Origin: JBGZFC01 sp964346495
Lineage (GTDB): Bacteria > Bacteroidota > Bacteroidia > Bacteroidales > Dysgonomonadaceae
NCBI GenBank assembly: GCA_964346495.1
Contig: CAYFUW010000027.1
Coordinates: 1 to 23,573 of the forward strand
DNA length: 23,573 nucleotides
Reading direction: 5' to 3'
Part shown: positions 15,293 through 23,238 of the stretch, one piece after another
How the letters are laid out: each line of letters opens with the position of its first letter
How positions within the stretch are numbered: position 1 is the stretch's first letter
Translations under genes and position numbers: made by a program
Notes under the pieces: generated by a model
The model's input: the letters and a program-made list of their open reading frames with translations, nothing else
The model's database searches: none
What the model was told of the DNA's origin: nothing

Positions 15293-16045
15293 ATGCAATT
15301 CAATTCCAACGAAATATTTTCACGCACAGAGTTAGTTATCGGCGCCGAAGCCATGCAAGCACTTCAATCAAAAAAGGTTATACTGTTCGGTGTAGGCGGT
15401 GTAGGCAGTTGGTGTGCCGAAGGCTTAGTGCGAAGCGGAATTACTCAACTAACTATTGTAGATGCCGATTCTGTTGCTGTATCAAATATTAACCGACAAC
15501 TTCCGGCAACCACCGCTACAGTCGGACAACTTAAAGTGGATGTTCTTAAAAAACGACTTCAAGAGATAAATCCCGATGCTGAAATTACCGCTATTGCTCA
15601 AATTTATAGCGAAGAGAGTTCGGAGTCGTTTCATTTAGAGCAATACGATTATATTATCGATGCTATTGACACACTGCAACACAAAGCTCATTTACTACTC
15701 GCTGCATCTAAAACATCTGCAACGGTTTTTTCATCGATGGGCGCAGCACTGAAAATCGATTCGCAACAGATAAAAGTTGCAGAATTTTGGAAAGTAAAAT
15801 ATTGTCGTCTTGCATCCGCTTTACGTCAACGATTTCGTAAAGGCGAAAAACCACACAAGACAATCATGTGCGTTTATAGCGAAGAAGTTTTTGAAAATAA
15901 AGTGGCTCAAACTTCATCAGAAAACAGTGATAAAACTGCACTATTCCATAAACCCATAGTTAACGGTTCGTTAGTGCATATTACAGCCATTTTCGGTTTT
16001 ACGTTGAGCGGGTTGGTAATGCAGGATGTAATGAATAATGGGTGA
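15293..16045 (+). CDS. tcdA: tRNA threonylcarbamoyladenosine dehydratase (TcdA/CsdL)
   Basis: This E1-like, ThiF-fold enzyme uses ATP to dehydrate t6A37 to the cyclic ct6A form in ANN-decoding tRNAs. The 250 aa are close to the E. coli protein's length. The nucleotide-binding loop FGVGGVGSWCAEGL is at 32-45, followed by VDADSVAVSNINRQ (56-69), the substrate/ATP contacts typical of this family. The family-specific tail HITAIFGFTLSGLVMQDVM closes the protein. There are no zinc CxxC pairs, which separates it from MoeB and ThiF. In E. coli it works with the CsdA/CsdE sulfur system; no such genes are next to it here. The stop codon TGA (16043-16045) lies inside a palindromic element. Confidence 0.92.
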   Translation: MQFNSNEIFSRTELVIGAEAMQALQSKKVILFGVGGVGSWCAEGLVRSGITQLTIVDADSVAVSNINRQLPATTATVGQLKVDVLKKRLQEINPDAEITAIAQIYSEESSESFHLEQYDYIIDAIDTLQHKAHLLLAASKTSATVFSSMGAALKIDSQQIKVAEFWKVKYCRLASALRQRFRKGEKPHKTIMCVYSEEVFENKVAQTSSENSDKTALFHKPIVNGSLVHITAIFGFTLSGLVMQDVMNNG

Positions 16046-16096
16046 ACAGACATTCATGTCTGTTCGTTTTGCACAGGCATGAATGCCTATGCACCC
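16040..16096. repeat. Twin-hairpin palindromic element at the tcdA stop codon
   Basis: Two adjacent inverted repeats are seen: GAACAGACAT/ATGTCTGTTC (16044-16053 with 16056-16065, 10 bp) and TGCACAGGCAT/ATGCCTATGCA (16070-16080 with 16083-16093, one mismatch). Outer GGGTG (16040-16044) can pair with CACCC (16092-16096), giving a three-way-junction shape. It contains the tcdA stop and an in-frame ATG (16079) that is unlikely to be the hsdS start. Confidence 0.75.
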
Positions 16097-16111
16097 AAAA
16101 TACAAAAAAAC

Positions 16112-17221
16112 ATGAAAGAGAAATGGGAAATAAGGGAATTTGAAAATTGTATTAACAAGGTTAAATATACAAACAAGATTCTAAAAAACGATTTTTTAGC
16201 AGAAGGCGCATATCCTATTGTATCACAGGAAGATGGGCTAATAAATGGATTTTGGAATAATGAAGAAGACGTTTTCAAAGTCAAAAGACCAATTGTGATA
16301 TTTGGAGACCATACAAGAGTTTTAAAATATGTAGACTTTGACTTTGTTTTAGGTGCAGATTGCGTAAAAATATTAGAGCCAATTGATGATATTGATAGTA
16401 AGTTTTTACTATATTACTTGACTTGGTTTGATGTGCCAAATTTAGGTTATTCAAGGCATTACAAATTACTAAAAGAAATTTCCATCCCTATTCCACCCAT
16501 CCACATTCAAGAAGCCATTGTAAAAGAGTTGGATATTTTGCATCGTATGAAAGAGTTGCAGGAAAAGCAACTTGCAGAATACGATAATCTGGCTCAATCC
16601 ACCTTTTACAGTATGTTTGGTGACCCAATTGAAAATGAAAAAGGTTGGGAAGTGAAGAAGTTGGGAGAGGTGTGTATAATTAATCCACCAAAGTCTGAAA
16701 TAAAAGAAATGGATTCAGAAACGGAAGTTTCTTTTGTACCAATGGCAAATGTAAGTGAAAGAGGTGAGCTAGAATTATTGGAAAACAAAAAAATTAAGGA
16801 TGTCTGGAGTGGATTTACTTATTTTGCAGACAATGATGTCCTATTCGCGAAAATCACACCTTGTATGGAGAATGGAAAAAGAACCATTGCTAAGCAATTA
16901 AAAAATGGAATTGGGTTTGGCTCAACAGAATTTCATGTTTTACGACCAAAAGAAAAAGTTACAAGCAATTATATATTTCAAATATTATCATTATCAGATT
17001 TTAGAATTATAGCTGAAAAGAAAATGACAGGAAGTGCAGGACAAAAACGTGTTCCTAAAACCTTTTTAGAACAATTCAAAGTGTCAGTTCCACCCCTTTC
17101 CCTTCAAACCGATTTCGCTAATCGTATAGAAAAAATAGAAGCACAAAAAGATTTAGTAAAACAAGCCATTGCCGAAACGCAATTGCTTATAGATTATACA
17201 ATGGATAAATATTTCGGATAA
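16112..17221 (+). CDS. hsdS: Type I restriction-modification specificity subunit (solitary HsdS)
   Basis: HsdS determines DNA recognition for a type I methyltransferase/endonuclease complex. The 369 aa count from ATG 16112 (MKEKWEIREF); an in-frame ATG at 16079 lies in a palindromic repeat and is rejected. The layout is two target-recognition domains with helical spacers. TRD1 (about 1-130) ends in ISIPIPPIHIQEAIVKEL. The central coil is at about 130-168, with QSTFYSMFGDPIENEKGW linking to TRD2 (about 175-335). VSVPPLSLQTDFANRIEKI begins the second coil. The two half-repeats look intact and the gene is not truncated. No hsdM, hsdR or recombinase is near. It may serve an HsdM elsewhere or be a silent cassette. 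No TAnnTTTG promoter is visible. Confidence 0.9.
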   Translation: MKEKWEIREFENCINKVKYTNKILKNDFLAEGAYPIVSQEDGLINGFWNNEEDVFKVKRPIVIFGDHTRVLKYVDFDFVLGADCVKILEPIDDIDSKFLLYYLTWFDVPNLGYSRHYKLLKEISIPIPPIHIQEAIVKELDILHRMKELQEKQLAEYDNLAQSTFYSMFGDPIENEKGWEVKKLGEVCIINPPKSEIKEMDSETEVSFVPMANVSERGELELLENKKIKDVWSGFTYFADNDVLFAKITPCMENGKRTIAKQLKNGIGFGSTEFHVLRPKEKVTSNYIFQILSLSDFRIIAEKKMTGSAGQKRVPKTFLEQFKVSVPPLSLQTDFANRIEKIEAQKDLVKQAIAETQLLIDYTMDKYFG

Positions 17222-17229
17222 CCACCGTT

Positions 17230-17290
17230 GTAGAGACGGAGCCCCGATAAATCGGGATTTCCGCGTTGCTACAACATGCTCCGTCTCTAC
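17230..17290. repeat. 61-bp palindromic repeat, full-length copy B
   Basis: A perfect 13-bp outer stem (17230-17242 with 17278-17290; GTAGAGACGGAGC arms) encloses an inner hairpin CCCGAT/ATCGGG (17243-17248 with 17251-17256) and CTACAAC, which could alternatively pair with GTTGTAG at 17227. It lies between the convergent hsdS and glutaminyl-cyclase genes and could terminate both. Confidence 0.85.
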
Positions 17291-17314
17291 AGTATGTGTG
17301 ATTATTTATAACAA

Positions 17315-18328
17315 TCACTCCTCACAATAAATCACCTCGAGCACTGTCTGCCCTACAGCTCCCAAAGTCGCTTTGCTTATATTTCGCATATCGTCTTTGT
17401 GTGTGTGCCAATAAGGAACAAATCCGGTTGATGAGTTTGAGTGTAAATTGATAATATTTATGCTTGGAATATGCATATTCTCATTAATTGGCACATGGTC
17501 GTCCATAATATAACCACCCATTTTACTTTTAAAAAAGTTATTATACCCCAAATCAGATGCTTTTCGCCATACCTTTTGCAAAATATCGGGAGCATAATAT
17601 ACCGAATGTCCTTCTCTAAGGAATGTTGCATCGTAAGAACCAACCATATCTAATAATATTCCGAAAGACGCCTTATAATCGGGAACATGCGGGTTTTTAG
17701 ACCAATAAGCAGAGCCCATGCACCACCAATCGCCTTCGGGCTGACGTGTCAAATATGAAGGTGGTCCCCAATCTTCCAAATCAAAAAATATAATATCAAC
17801 TCCCACTTTGCTCTCTTTCTTTTGCAACTGACGGGCAACTTCGAGCAACACACCTACTCCACTTGCACCATCATCGGCACCCAAAATAGGTTTTTCTCTT
17901 AATTCAGGATCAGTCTCTTCATCAGCAAATGGACGACTATCCCAATGTGCAAAAAGGAGTACTCTTTTCTCTTTTTCCGGCGAGAAACTGCCTATTATAT
18001 TACGAATCGGGAGTTTTTTGCCATTGTAGTGTTTAATTTCTGTTTTTTGTTCTATAACTGTCGCTCCAAAACTTTCTAACTTGACAGACAGATAATCGCC
18101 ACACGCTCTATGTTCGGCTGTTCCCGGTACACGCGGACCGAAATCGACCTGCTTTTGAACAAAATAGTATGCACTATCTTCATTGAAATCGGGCGATTTT
18201 TTCACATACTCAACCTTCACATCTTTTTGATTTTGTTTTTTTGAATCACTCGAACCACACGAAATCAAAAATGAAAGATTGAGAGGAATAAACATTGTCA
18301 GAGTTAATGCTACAAAACTTTTTTTCAT
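17315..18328 (-). CDS. Lipoprotein glutaminyl cyclase (M28-fold, mammalian-like type II)
   Basis: It converts N-terminal Gln of exported proteins to pyroglutamate in the periplasm. In Bacteroidota many signal-peptidase-cleaved proteins start with Gln, which explains the need. The 337 aa have a lipoprotein signal ending LISC (Cys24). Zinc-site candidates are Asp152 or Asp153 (GADDGASG, 150-157), Glu185 (FFDLEDWG, 181-188) and His308 (YWHTHKDD). The catalytic-Asp motif LLDMVG (225-230, Asp227) matches LLDLIG of animal glutaminyl cyclases. WCMGSAYWSKNPH (202-214) is typical of bacterial homologues. A generic M28 aminopeptidase is the alternative, but the single WHT histidine and LLDMVG favour cyclase. 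It follows the antiporter gene by 44 bp. Confidence 0.82.
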   Translation of the reverse strand: MKKSFVALTLTMFIPLNLSFLISCGSSDSKKQNQKDVKVEYVKKSPDFNEDSAYYFVQKQVDFGPRVPGTAEHRACGDYLSVKLESFGATVIEQKTEIKHYNGKKLPIRNIIGSFSPEKEKRVLLFAHWDSRPFADEETDPELREKPILGADDGASGVGVLLEVARQLQKKESKVGVDIIFFDLEDWGPPSYLTRQPEGDWWCMGSAYWSKNPHVPDYKASFGILLDMVGSYDATFLREGHSVYYAPDILQKVWRKASDLGYNNFFKSKMGGYIMDDHVPINENMHIPSINIINLHSNSSTGFVPYWHTHKDDMRNISKATLGAVGQTVLEVIYCEE

Positions 18329-18372
18329 ATTTACATCTATAATATAAGCAACGGTTTTTTTGACCTATTGCT

Positions 18373-19887
18373 CTAATCATTTTTTTGATATGCAAAATTG
18401 GAAATACCAATAGTTTTATAAGTCTCTTTAAGACCTTCTTCATCATCTGAAATAAGCAATAGTTTATCTCCTGCATGCAGTTCTGTTTGTCCTGTAGGTA
18501 TAAAATAATGATCCTCACGTTTTACCATTACAACTAAAGTCTTCCCAGGCAATGGCATCTCTATCAAATTCTTACCATGTTTTAATGTCTCTTCTGTAAC
18601 AAGAATTTCGCTCATTGCCGATTTTATCTCTTCAGGAAACTCCACATCAAACGCTTTAAATGGTTTATATTGTTTTGGTTTTTCTGCCAATCCCAACCAA
18701 CGAGCAATCGCGGGTAAAGACGTTCCCTGGAACAACAGTGAAACTATAGTTAGAATGAAAACTATATTGAAAATTGTACGCGACCCAGGCACTTCAGCAG
18801 CCAACGGCAATATGGCAAAAATAATAGGAACCGCACCTCTCAATCCAACCCACGAAATGTATGCTTTATCTTTAAAAGATATTTTTCTAAACGGAATTAA
18901 ACACAAATAAACAACCAAAGGACGACCTACAAAAATCATAAATATTGAGATTATAATACCCGGGATAAGCACCGGAATAAGTTCACTCGGGTTTACCAGC
19001 AATCCTAAAGTAAGGAAAAGCAATATCTGACTCATCCAAGCAAAACCATCCATAAAGTTCATTGAAGTACGTTTGTGAACAAAGCGAGAGTTACCAATAA
19101 CCAATCCGGCAATGTAAACTGCCAAATATCCATTTCCACGCAAGTAGTAGGTTACAGCATAAATAAAGATTCCGGTTATCAGCAATAAAACCGGATAGAG
19201 AGCTTGGTTCTCCATCTTTATTATATTGATAACTTTAGTGCAAAAACGTCCTAAGAAATACCCTGCTAAAGCACCAACCACCAACTGAATTACAACATCA
19301 AGTGCAACTCCCCAATAATTAGGATTTGAACCTGAATTGATAATACTTATCATTGTAACCGTTAGCATATAAGCCATAGGGTCGTTGCTACCGCTCTCCA
19401 GTTCAAGCAATGGGCGCAAATTATTTTTCAGCGTAAGACCTCTCGAACGCAGAATGCCAAAAACTGAAGCTGAGTCTGTTGATGCTACTGTAGATGCAAG
19501 CAAAAGTGAGCCAAGCAAGCCAAGTCCTAAACCGGCAAAATAGTTGTCTGTAAGCCACCATGTAAAAAGTCCGGTAACTAAAGCTGTAAGAAAAACACCT
19601 AAAGTTGCCAAAACAACTCCGGGCTTTGCAATAGGTTTTATTTCGGAATATTTGGTATCCAATCCACCCGAAAAAAGAATTATTATCAAACAAACCGAAC
19701 CGATGATTTGTGCAATCTGAATGTTTTCAAACTTCAATCCAAAACCATCGCCGCCCGCTACCATTCCAACGAGCAAAAAAAGCAATAACACAGGTACTCC
19801 GAACTTACTTCCGGCTTTACCAACTACCATGCTTACGAAAAAAAGAATAGAGCCTATTAATAGGACAAGTTCCATAGGTAATTCCAT
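18373..19887 (-). CDS. NhaP2-type cation(K+)/proton antiporter with RCK-C domain
   Basis: This CPA1-family inner-membrane antiporter exports K+ or Na+ for H+ and controls cytoplasmic pH and turgor. In 504 aa, about 12 hydrophobic segments fill residues 5-400. Family signatures are FSGGLDTKYSEI (72-83), STDSASVFGILRSRG (136-150) and ELESGSNDPMAYML (162-175), with the conserved ND pair of the transport site. Residues of about 420-500 form a soluble TrkA_C/RCK_C regulatory domain (PLPGKTLVVMVKRED, HAGDKLLLISD). A second in-frame ATG four codons in (19875) is an alternative start. It lies 32 bp after the LD-carboxypeptidase gene, so they are likely cotranscribed. Confidence 0.88.
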   Translation of the reverse strand: MELPMELVLLIGSILFFVSMVVGKAGSKFGVPVLLLFLLVGMVAGGDGFGLKFENIQIAQIIGSVCLIIILFSGGLDTKYSEIKPIAKPGVVLATLGVFLTALVTGLFTWWLTDNYFAGLGLGLLGSLLLASTVASTDSASVFGILRSRGLTLKNNLRPLLELESGSNDPMAYMLTVTMISIINSGSNPNYWGVALDVVIQLVVGALAGYFLGRFCTKVINIIKMENQALYPVLLLITGIFIYAVTYYLRGNGYLAVYIAGLVIGNSRFVHKRTSMNFMDGFAWMSQILLFLTLGLLVNPSELIPVLIPGIIISIFMIFVGRPLVVYLCLIPFRKISFKDKAYISWVGLRGAVPIIFAILPLAAEVPGSRTIFNIVFILTIVSLLFQGTSLPAIARWLGLAEKPKQYKPFKAFDVEFPEEIKSAMSEILVTEETLKHGKNLIEMPLPGKTLVVMVKREDHYFIPTGQTELHAGDKLLLISDDEEGLKETYKTIGISNFAYQKND

Positions 19888-19919
19888 AAATGCTAAAATT
19901 TTATAGTACTTAAAATATT

Positions 19920-20825
19920 TTACTGTTTAAAAATAATTTGGTTTTCTTTTACGCATAACGATGCTCTTGCTCCCATAATCACAGGGAAATTGAGCTTAAC
20001 GTGTCCGATAGGAAAATCGAAACACACAGGAAAAGAATATTCGCTTACAGCGTTTAGAATCGATTGGTGAAGAGAGTTATACATTTCGTTGTCTTCTTCA
20101 TAATCGGTAAATTGTCCAACAATTAATCCGCTTATTTTGTCGAAAACTCCGGCAAGTTTTAACTGATAAATCATTCTATCCACTTTATATGGTGCTTCAC
20201 CAATATCTTCAATAAAAAGAATACCGTTTTTAGGGATTCGGACAACATTTGTTCCCATAAGTCCACAAAAAACGGCGAGATTTCCACCGAAAAGCCTACC
20301 CGAAGCCTTCCCTTTTCTATTCAAATGTTTATTATGGATAATAGGAATTTCGTATTTGAGCGATTGTCCTGCTAAAATACTTTTAATATAGCTCACGGAA
20401 ACATCTTCTGCACCTTCTTCCGAGAAATGTTTCGCCATCGGTCCGTGAATCGACATGATTCCGTTCGCCTGAAGAGCTGCGTGCAAAGCGGTTATATCGC
20501 TATAACCAACAACCCACTTAGGATTACTCTTCATGCGTGAGAAATCGAGTTTATCTAATAAATGAACCGTTCCGTACCCGCCGCGGGAGCAAAAGATAAG
20601 TTTCACTTCCGGGTCGTCCATTGCTTTTTGCAAGTCAGACAGTCGCTGCTCAACAAAACCGCTAAATCGTCCCGATTCACAAAGTGCATTCTCTGCAATT
20701 TCAACTTTCAACCCCCAATCAGTAAGCACCGAAACAGCTTTATAGACTAACTCCCGGTCAACTTTTCCTGCCGGAGATACTACAACTGCTTTGTCGCCTA
20801 TTTTTAGTTTTGGTGGCTGTATCAT
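19920..20825 (-). CDS. ldcA: LD-carboxypeptidase (peptidase family S66)
   Basis: It is a serine peptidase that trims the terminal D-Ala from tetrapeptides in recycled murein, between L- and D-centres, in the cytoplasm. The 301-aa protein has the family features: VVVSPAGKV near the N-terminus (14-22), CSRGGYGTVHLLDKLDF (79-95), and the nucleophile elbow VVGYSDIT (105-112) with Ser109. FIEDIGEAPYKVDRM supplies Glu206, and FPIGHVKLN supplies His275, completing the Ser-Glu-His triad. There is no signal peptide. A relative, MccF, hydrolyses microcin C and cannot be excluded, but the general LdcA type is more common. It heads the leftward run to the antiporter and glutaminyl cyclase. No TAnnTTTG element is visible upstream; the spacer is full of repeats. 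Confidence 0.88.
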   Translation of the reverse strand: MIQPPKLKIGDKAVVVSPAGKVDRELVYKAVSVLTDWGLKVEIAENALCESGRFSGFVEQRLSDLQKAMDDPEVKLIFCSRGGYGTVHLLDKLDFSRMKSNPKWVVGYSDITALHAALQANGIMSIHGPMAKHFSEEGAEDVSVSYIKSILAGQSLKYEIPIIHNKHLNRKGKASGRLFGGNLAVFCGLMGTNVVRIPKNGILFIEDIGEAPYKVDRMIYQLKLAGVFDKISGLIVGQFTDYEEDNEMYNSLHQSILNAVSEYSFPVCFDFPIGHVKLNFPVIMGARASLCVKENQIIFKQ

Positions 20826-20891
20826 GAAATAAAATTATCTATTTATTCGAGGTCTGATGTCCTCCCAATATCAATTTGCTCATACATTGTT

Positions 20892-20915
20892 GTCGGAGGG
20901 ATTTGCAATCCCGGC
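20892..20915 (+). repeat. 24-bp palindromic repeat, copy 3
   Basis: It runs from GTCGGAGGGATTTGC through AATCCCGGC and matches the minus-strand copy at 7469-7492 at 23 of 24 positions. It lies about 65 bp upstream of the ldcA start. Confidence 0.75.
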
Positions 20916-20948
20916 TCCCGAAAAGTTTTGCCGCTTACAATACCACGC

Positions 20949-21133
20949 GAAAGGATTCGCGCGGTAGCAACTGAACGCTGACAATTAATAACCAATCGTA
21001 AAATAGTCTTTTGTCTTGGCTCTTGCATCTTTTATCTAAAAAAAGATCTTCACTCCGTTCTGAATGAAAAAAACACTGAAAAATCGTAAATAAAAATGTC
21101 TTGCGTCTTGTATCTTGTATCTTGCGTCTAATA
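20949..21133. repeat. Repeat-rich gyrB-ldcA spacer: GC-rich hairpin and TCTTG-rich modules
   Basis: ACCACGCG and CGCGCGGT (near 20951-20974; one mismatch) form a GC-rich hairpin followed by AGCAACTGAA. Further on, TCTTTTGTCTTGGCTCTTGC (from 21007) with ATCTTTTATCTAA echoes 15183-15217, and TCTTGCGTCTTGTATCTTGT (from 21099) with ATCTTGCGTCTAA is a third version. No gene or clear promoter is found in 20826-21134. Confidence 0.5.
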
Positions 21134-21134
21134 A

Positions 21135-23093
21135 CTACGCATCAATATGCGCGTAAGTTGCATTCTCTTCTATAAATTCACGTCGTGGTGCAACATCTTC
21201 ACCCATAAGCATAGAGAAAATCATATCGGCATCGGCTGCATTTTCAATAGTAACCTGACGCAACGTACGTTTCTCCGGATTCATTGTTGTTTCCCAAAGC
21301 TGCTCAGCATTCATTTCTCCAAGACCTTTGTAACGTTGTGTATGGATAGAATTTTCATTTCCGTCGGCATACTTATCGATAAATGCCTGGCGCTGTGCAT
21401 CATCCCAGCAATACTCTTCTATTTTCCCTTTTTTACACAAATAGAGCGGTGGTGTTGCTATATACACGTGTCCACGCTCGATAAGCGGTTTCATATATCT
21501 GAAAAAGAAAGTCAGGATAAGTGTCGCGATATGGCTTCCGTCAACGTCGGCGTCGGTCATAATCACAACTTTATGATAGCGCAATTTCTCCAAGTTCAGC
21601 TCTTTAGAGTCCTCTTCAGTACCTATGGTTACACCAAGTGCGGTATAAATATTTTTTATTTCGGCATTGTCGAATACTCTATGTGGCATAACTTTTTCCA
21701 CGTTCAATATCTTTCCACGCAATGGCAAAATCGCCTGGAACAATCTGTCACGACCTTGTTTTGCAGTTCCACCTGCAGAGTCTCCTTCGACTATAAAGAT
21801 CTCGCATCTTTCGGGGTCTTTTTCTGAACAATCGGCTAATTTACCCGGCAATCCTCCTCCCGAAAGCGGCGATTTTCTTTGCACCATTTCGCGAGCTTTA
21901 CGTGCCGCTTGTCTGGCAGTAGCTGCCAATATAACTTTATCTACGATTACTTTTGCCTCTCTTGGATTCTCTTCCAAATAGTGTGTTAAGACCTCTCCAA
22001 TTGCCTGGTCAACCGCCCCAATCGCCTCATTGTTACCAAGTTTGGTTTTGGTTTGCCCTTCAAATTGTGGTTCAGCAACCTTAACTGACAACACGGCTGT
22101 AAGTCCTTCACGGAAATCGTCGCCACTAACGTCAACCTTTGCCTTCTCTAGCATTTTTGAGTCTTCGGCATATTTCTTCAAAGTACGGGAAAGACCTCTT
22201 CTAAAACCTGTTAAGTGAGTTCCACCTTCTATAGTATTGATATTGTTTACATAAGAAAAGACGTTCTCATTATAAGTAGTGTTGTAGGTCATCGCTATTT
22301 CGATAGGAATACCGTTTTTCTCTGTTACAATATGAATAGGCTCTGTAATAAGCGGTTCTTTTGTTTTGTCGATATAACGCACGAACTCCTCCAATCCACT
22401 CTCTGAATAGAAACGTTCTGATTTGTATGTACCGTCCTCTTTCAGACTTCGTTTGTCAGTCAAAGTAAGCGAAACACCTGCATTTAAGAAAGCCAGTTCT
22501 CTAAGTCGTGTAGATAAGATGTCGTAACGATATTCCGATACAATGAAGATAGTTTCGTCAGGCTTAAAAGTGATAATTGTACCTGTTTTATCTGTCTCGC
22601 CCACAACTTTCACATCGGCAAAAGGCTTACCTTTAGAGTACTCTTGTACATAAACTTTACCACCTCTGTGAACTTCGGCTTTTAGGTATTGCGACAATGC
22701 ATTCACACACGAAACTCCTACTCCGTGCAAACCGCCCGACACTTTATAAGTTCCCTTATCGAATTTACCACCGGCATGAAGTACGGTTAAAACTACTTCC
22801 AGAGCCGACTTTTTCTCTTTCTCATGATAATCTACGGGAATTCCTCGTCCATTATCAGATACAGTAATGGAATTATCTTCGTTTATAATAACGTTTATTT
22901 CAGTACAAAAACCGGCAAGAGCCTCGTCGATTGAGTTGTCAACAACCTCATAAACAAGATGATGAAACCCTTTATCGCTAACATCTCCGATATACATCGC
23001 GGGACGTTTCCTTACAGCTTCAAGACCCTCAAGTACCTGAATATTATCTGCGGAATAACTAACACTTGCCGTTCTTTTTTCTTCGTCTGTCAT
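21135..23093 (-). CDS. gyrB: DNA gyrase subunit B
   Basis: GyrB is the ATPase subunit of the A2B2 type II topoisomerase that adds negative supercoils. At 652 aa it is complete. The GHKL ATPase has EVVDNSIDEALAGF (49-62), SDNGRGIPVD (79-88) and GGLHGVGVSCVNALS (120-134). The transducer domain follows with KTKLGN near 348-353. The TOPRIM domain has EGDSAGG (436-442) and DADVDGSHI (514-522). The tail has QRYKGLGEMN (586-595), and LMGEDVAPRREFIEENA is typical of GyrB. The loop SEKDPERCEIF and the neighbourhood do not suggest ParE. It has its own promoter with a perfect -33/-7 pair; gyrA is not in view. Confidence 0.97.
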   Translation of the reverse strand: MTDEEKRTASVSYSADNIQVLEGLEAVRKRPAMYIGDVSDKGFHHLVYEVVDNSIDEALAGFCTEINVIINEDNSITVSDNGRGIPVDYHEKEKKSALEVVLTVLHAGGKFDKGTYKVSGGLHGVGVSCVNALSQYLKAEVHRGGKVYVQEYSKGKPFADVKVVGETDKTGTIITFKPDETIFIVSEYRYDILSTRLRELAFLNAGVSLTLTDKRSLKEDGTYKSERFYSESGLEEFVRYIDKTKEPLITEPIHIVTEKNGIPIEIAMTYNTTYNENVFSYVNNINTIEGGTHLTGFRRGLSRTLKKYAEDSKMLEKAKVDVSGDDFREGLTAVLSVKVAEPQFEGQTKTKLGNNEAIGAVDQAIGEVLTHYLEENPREAKVIVDKVILAATARQAARKAREMVQRKSPLSGGGLPGKLADCSEKDPERCEIFIVEGDSAGGTAKQGRDRLFQAILPLRGKILNVEKVMPHRVFDNAEIKNIYTALGVTIGTEEDSKELNLEKLRYHKVVIMTDADVDGSHIATLILTFFFRYMKPLIERGHVYIATPPLYLCKKGKIEEYCWDDAQRQAFIDKYADGNENSIHTQRYKGLGEMNAEQLWETTMNPEKRTLRQVTIENAADADMIFSMLMGEDVAPRREFIEENATYAHIDA

Positions 23094-23163
23094 TTTTAAT
23101 GTTATATTTTCTGTCTAATTTTATTATTCTTTATTGCGATTATCTTTACAAGATAAAATCAGA

Positions 23164-23194
23164 CAAATTTACAAAAAAAAAGCTACTCCGCCAA
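23164..23194 (-). promoter_or_regulatory. Promoter of gyrB
   Basis: On the minus strand, TTG (23194-23192) and TAAATTTG (23171-23164) are 20 nt apart, matching the Bacteroidota -33/-7 consensus. The predicted start near 23157 gives a leader of about 64 nt before the ATG at 23093. Confidence 0.75.
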
Positions 23195-23238
23195 CCGTTT
23201 TTTTATTTTTTAATAGATAAAAAGAAGGCGAAACAGGC

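Noticed and set aside
14974..15492. A plus-strand reading frame across the assembly gap
   Set aside because: It reads through N's and repeat modules and overlaps tcdA in another frame, with no recognisable protein.
16079..16111. Longer hsdS beginning at ATG 16079
   Set aside because: The first 11 codons come from the palindromic element, and MKEKWEIREF is the usual beginning of such proteins.
18373..19887. KefB/KefC glutathione-gated K+ efflux system
   Set aside because: It lacks a full RCK_N NAD-binding domain and ancillary KefF/G gene; the ESGSNDP motif and short RCK_C end fit NhaP2.
21147..21827. A 226-aa plus-strand reading frame opposite gyrB
   Set aside because: Antisense to a conserved gene, Cys/His/Phe-rich and without domain motifs; an artefact of gyrB codon use.
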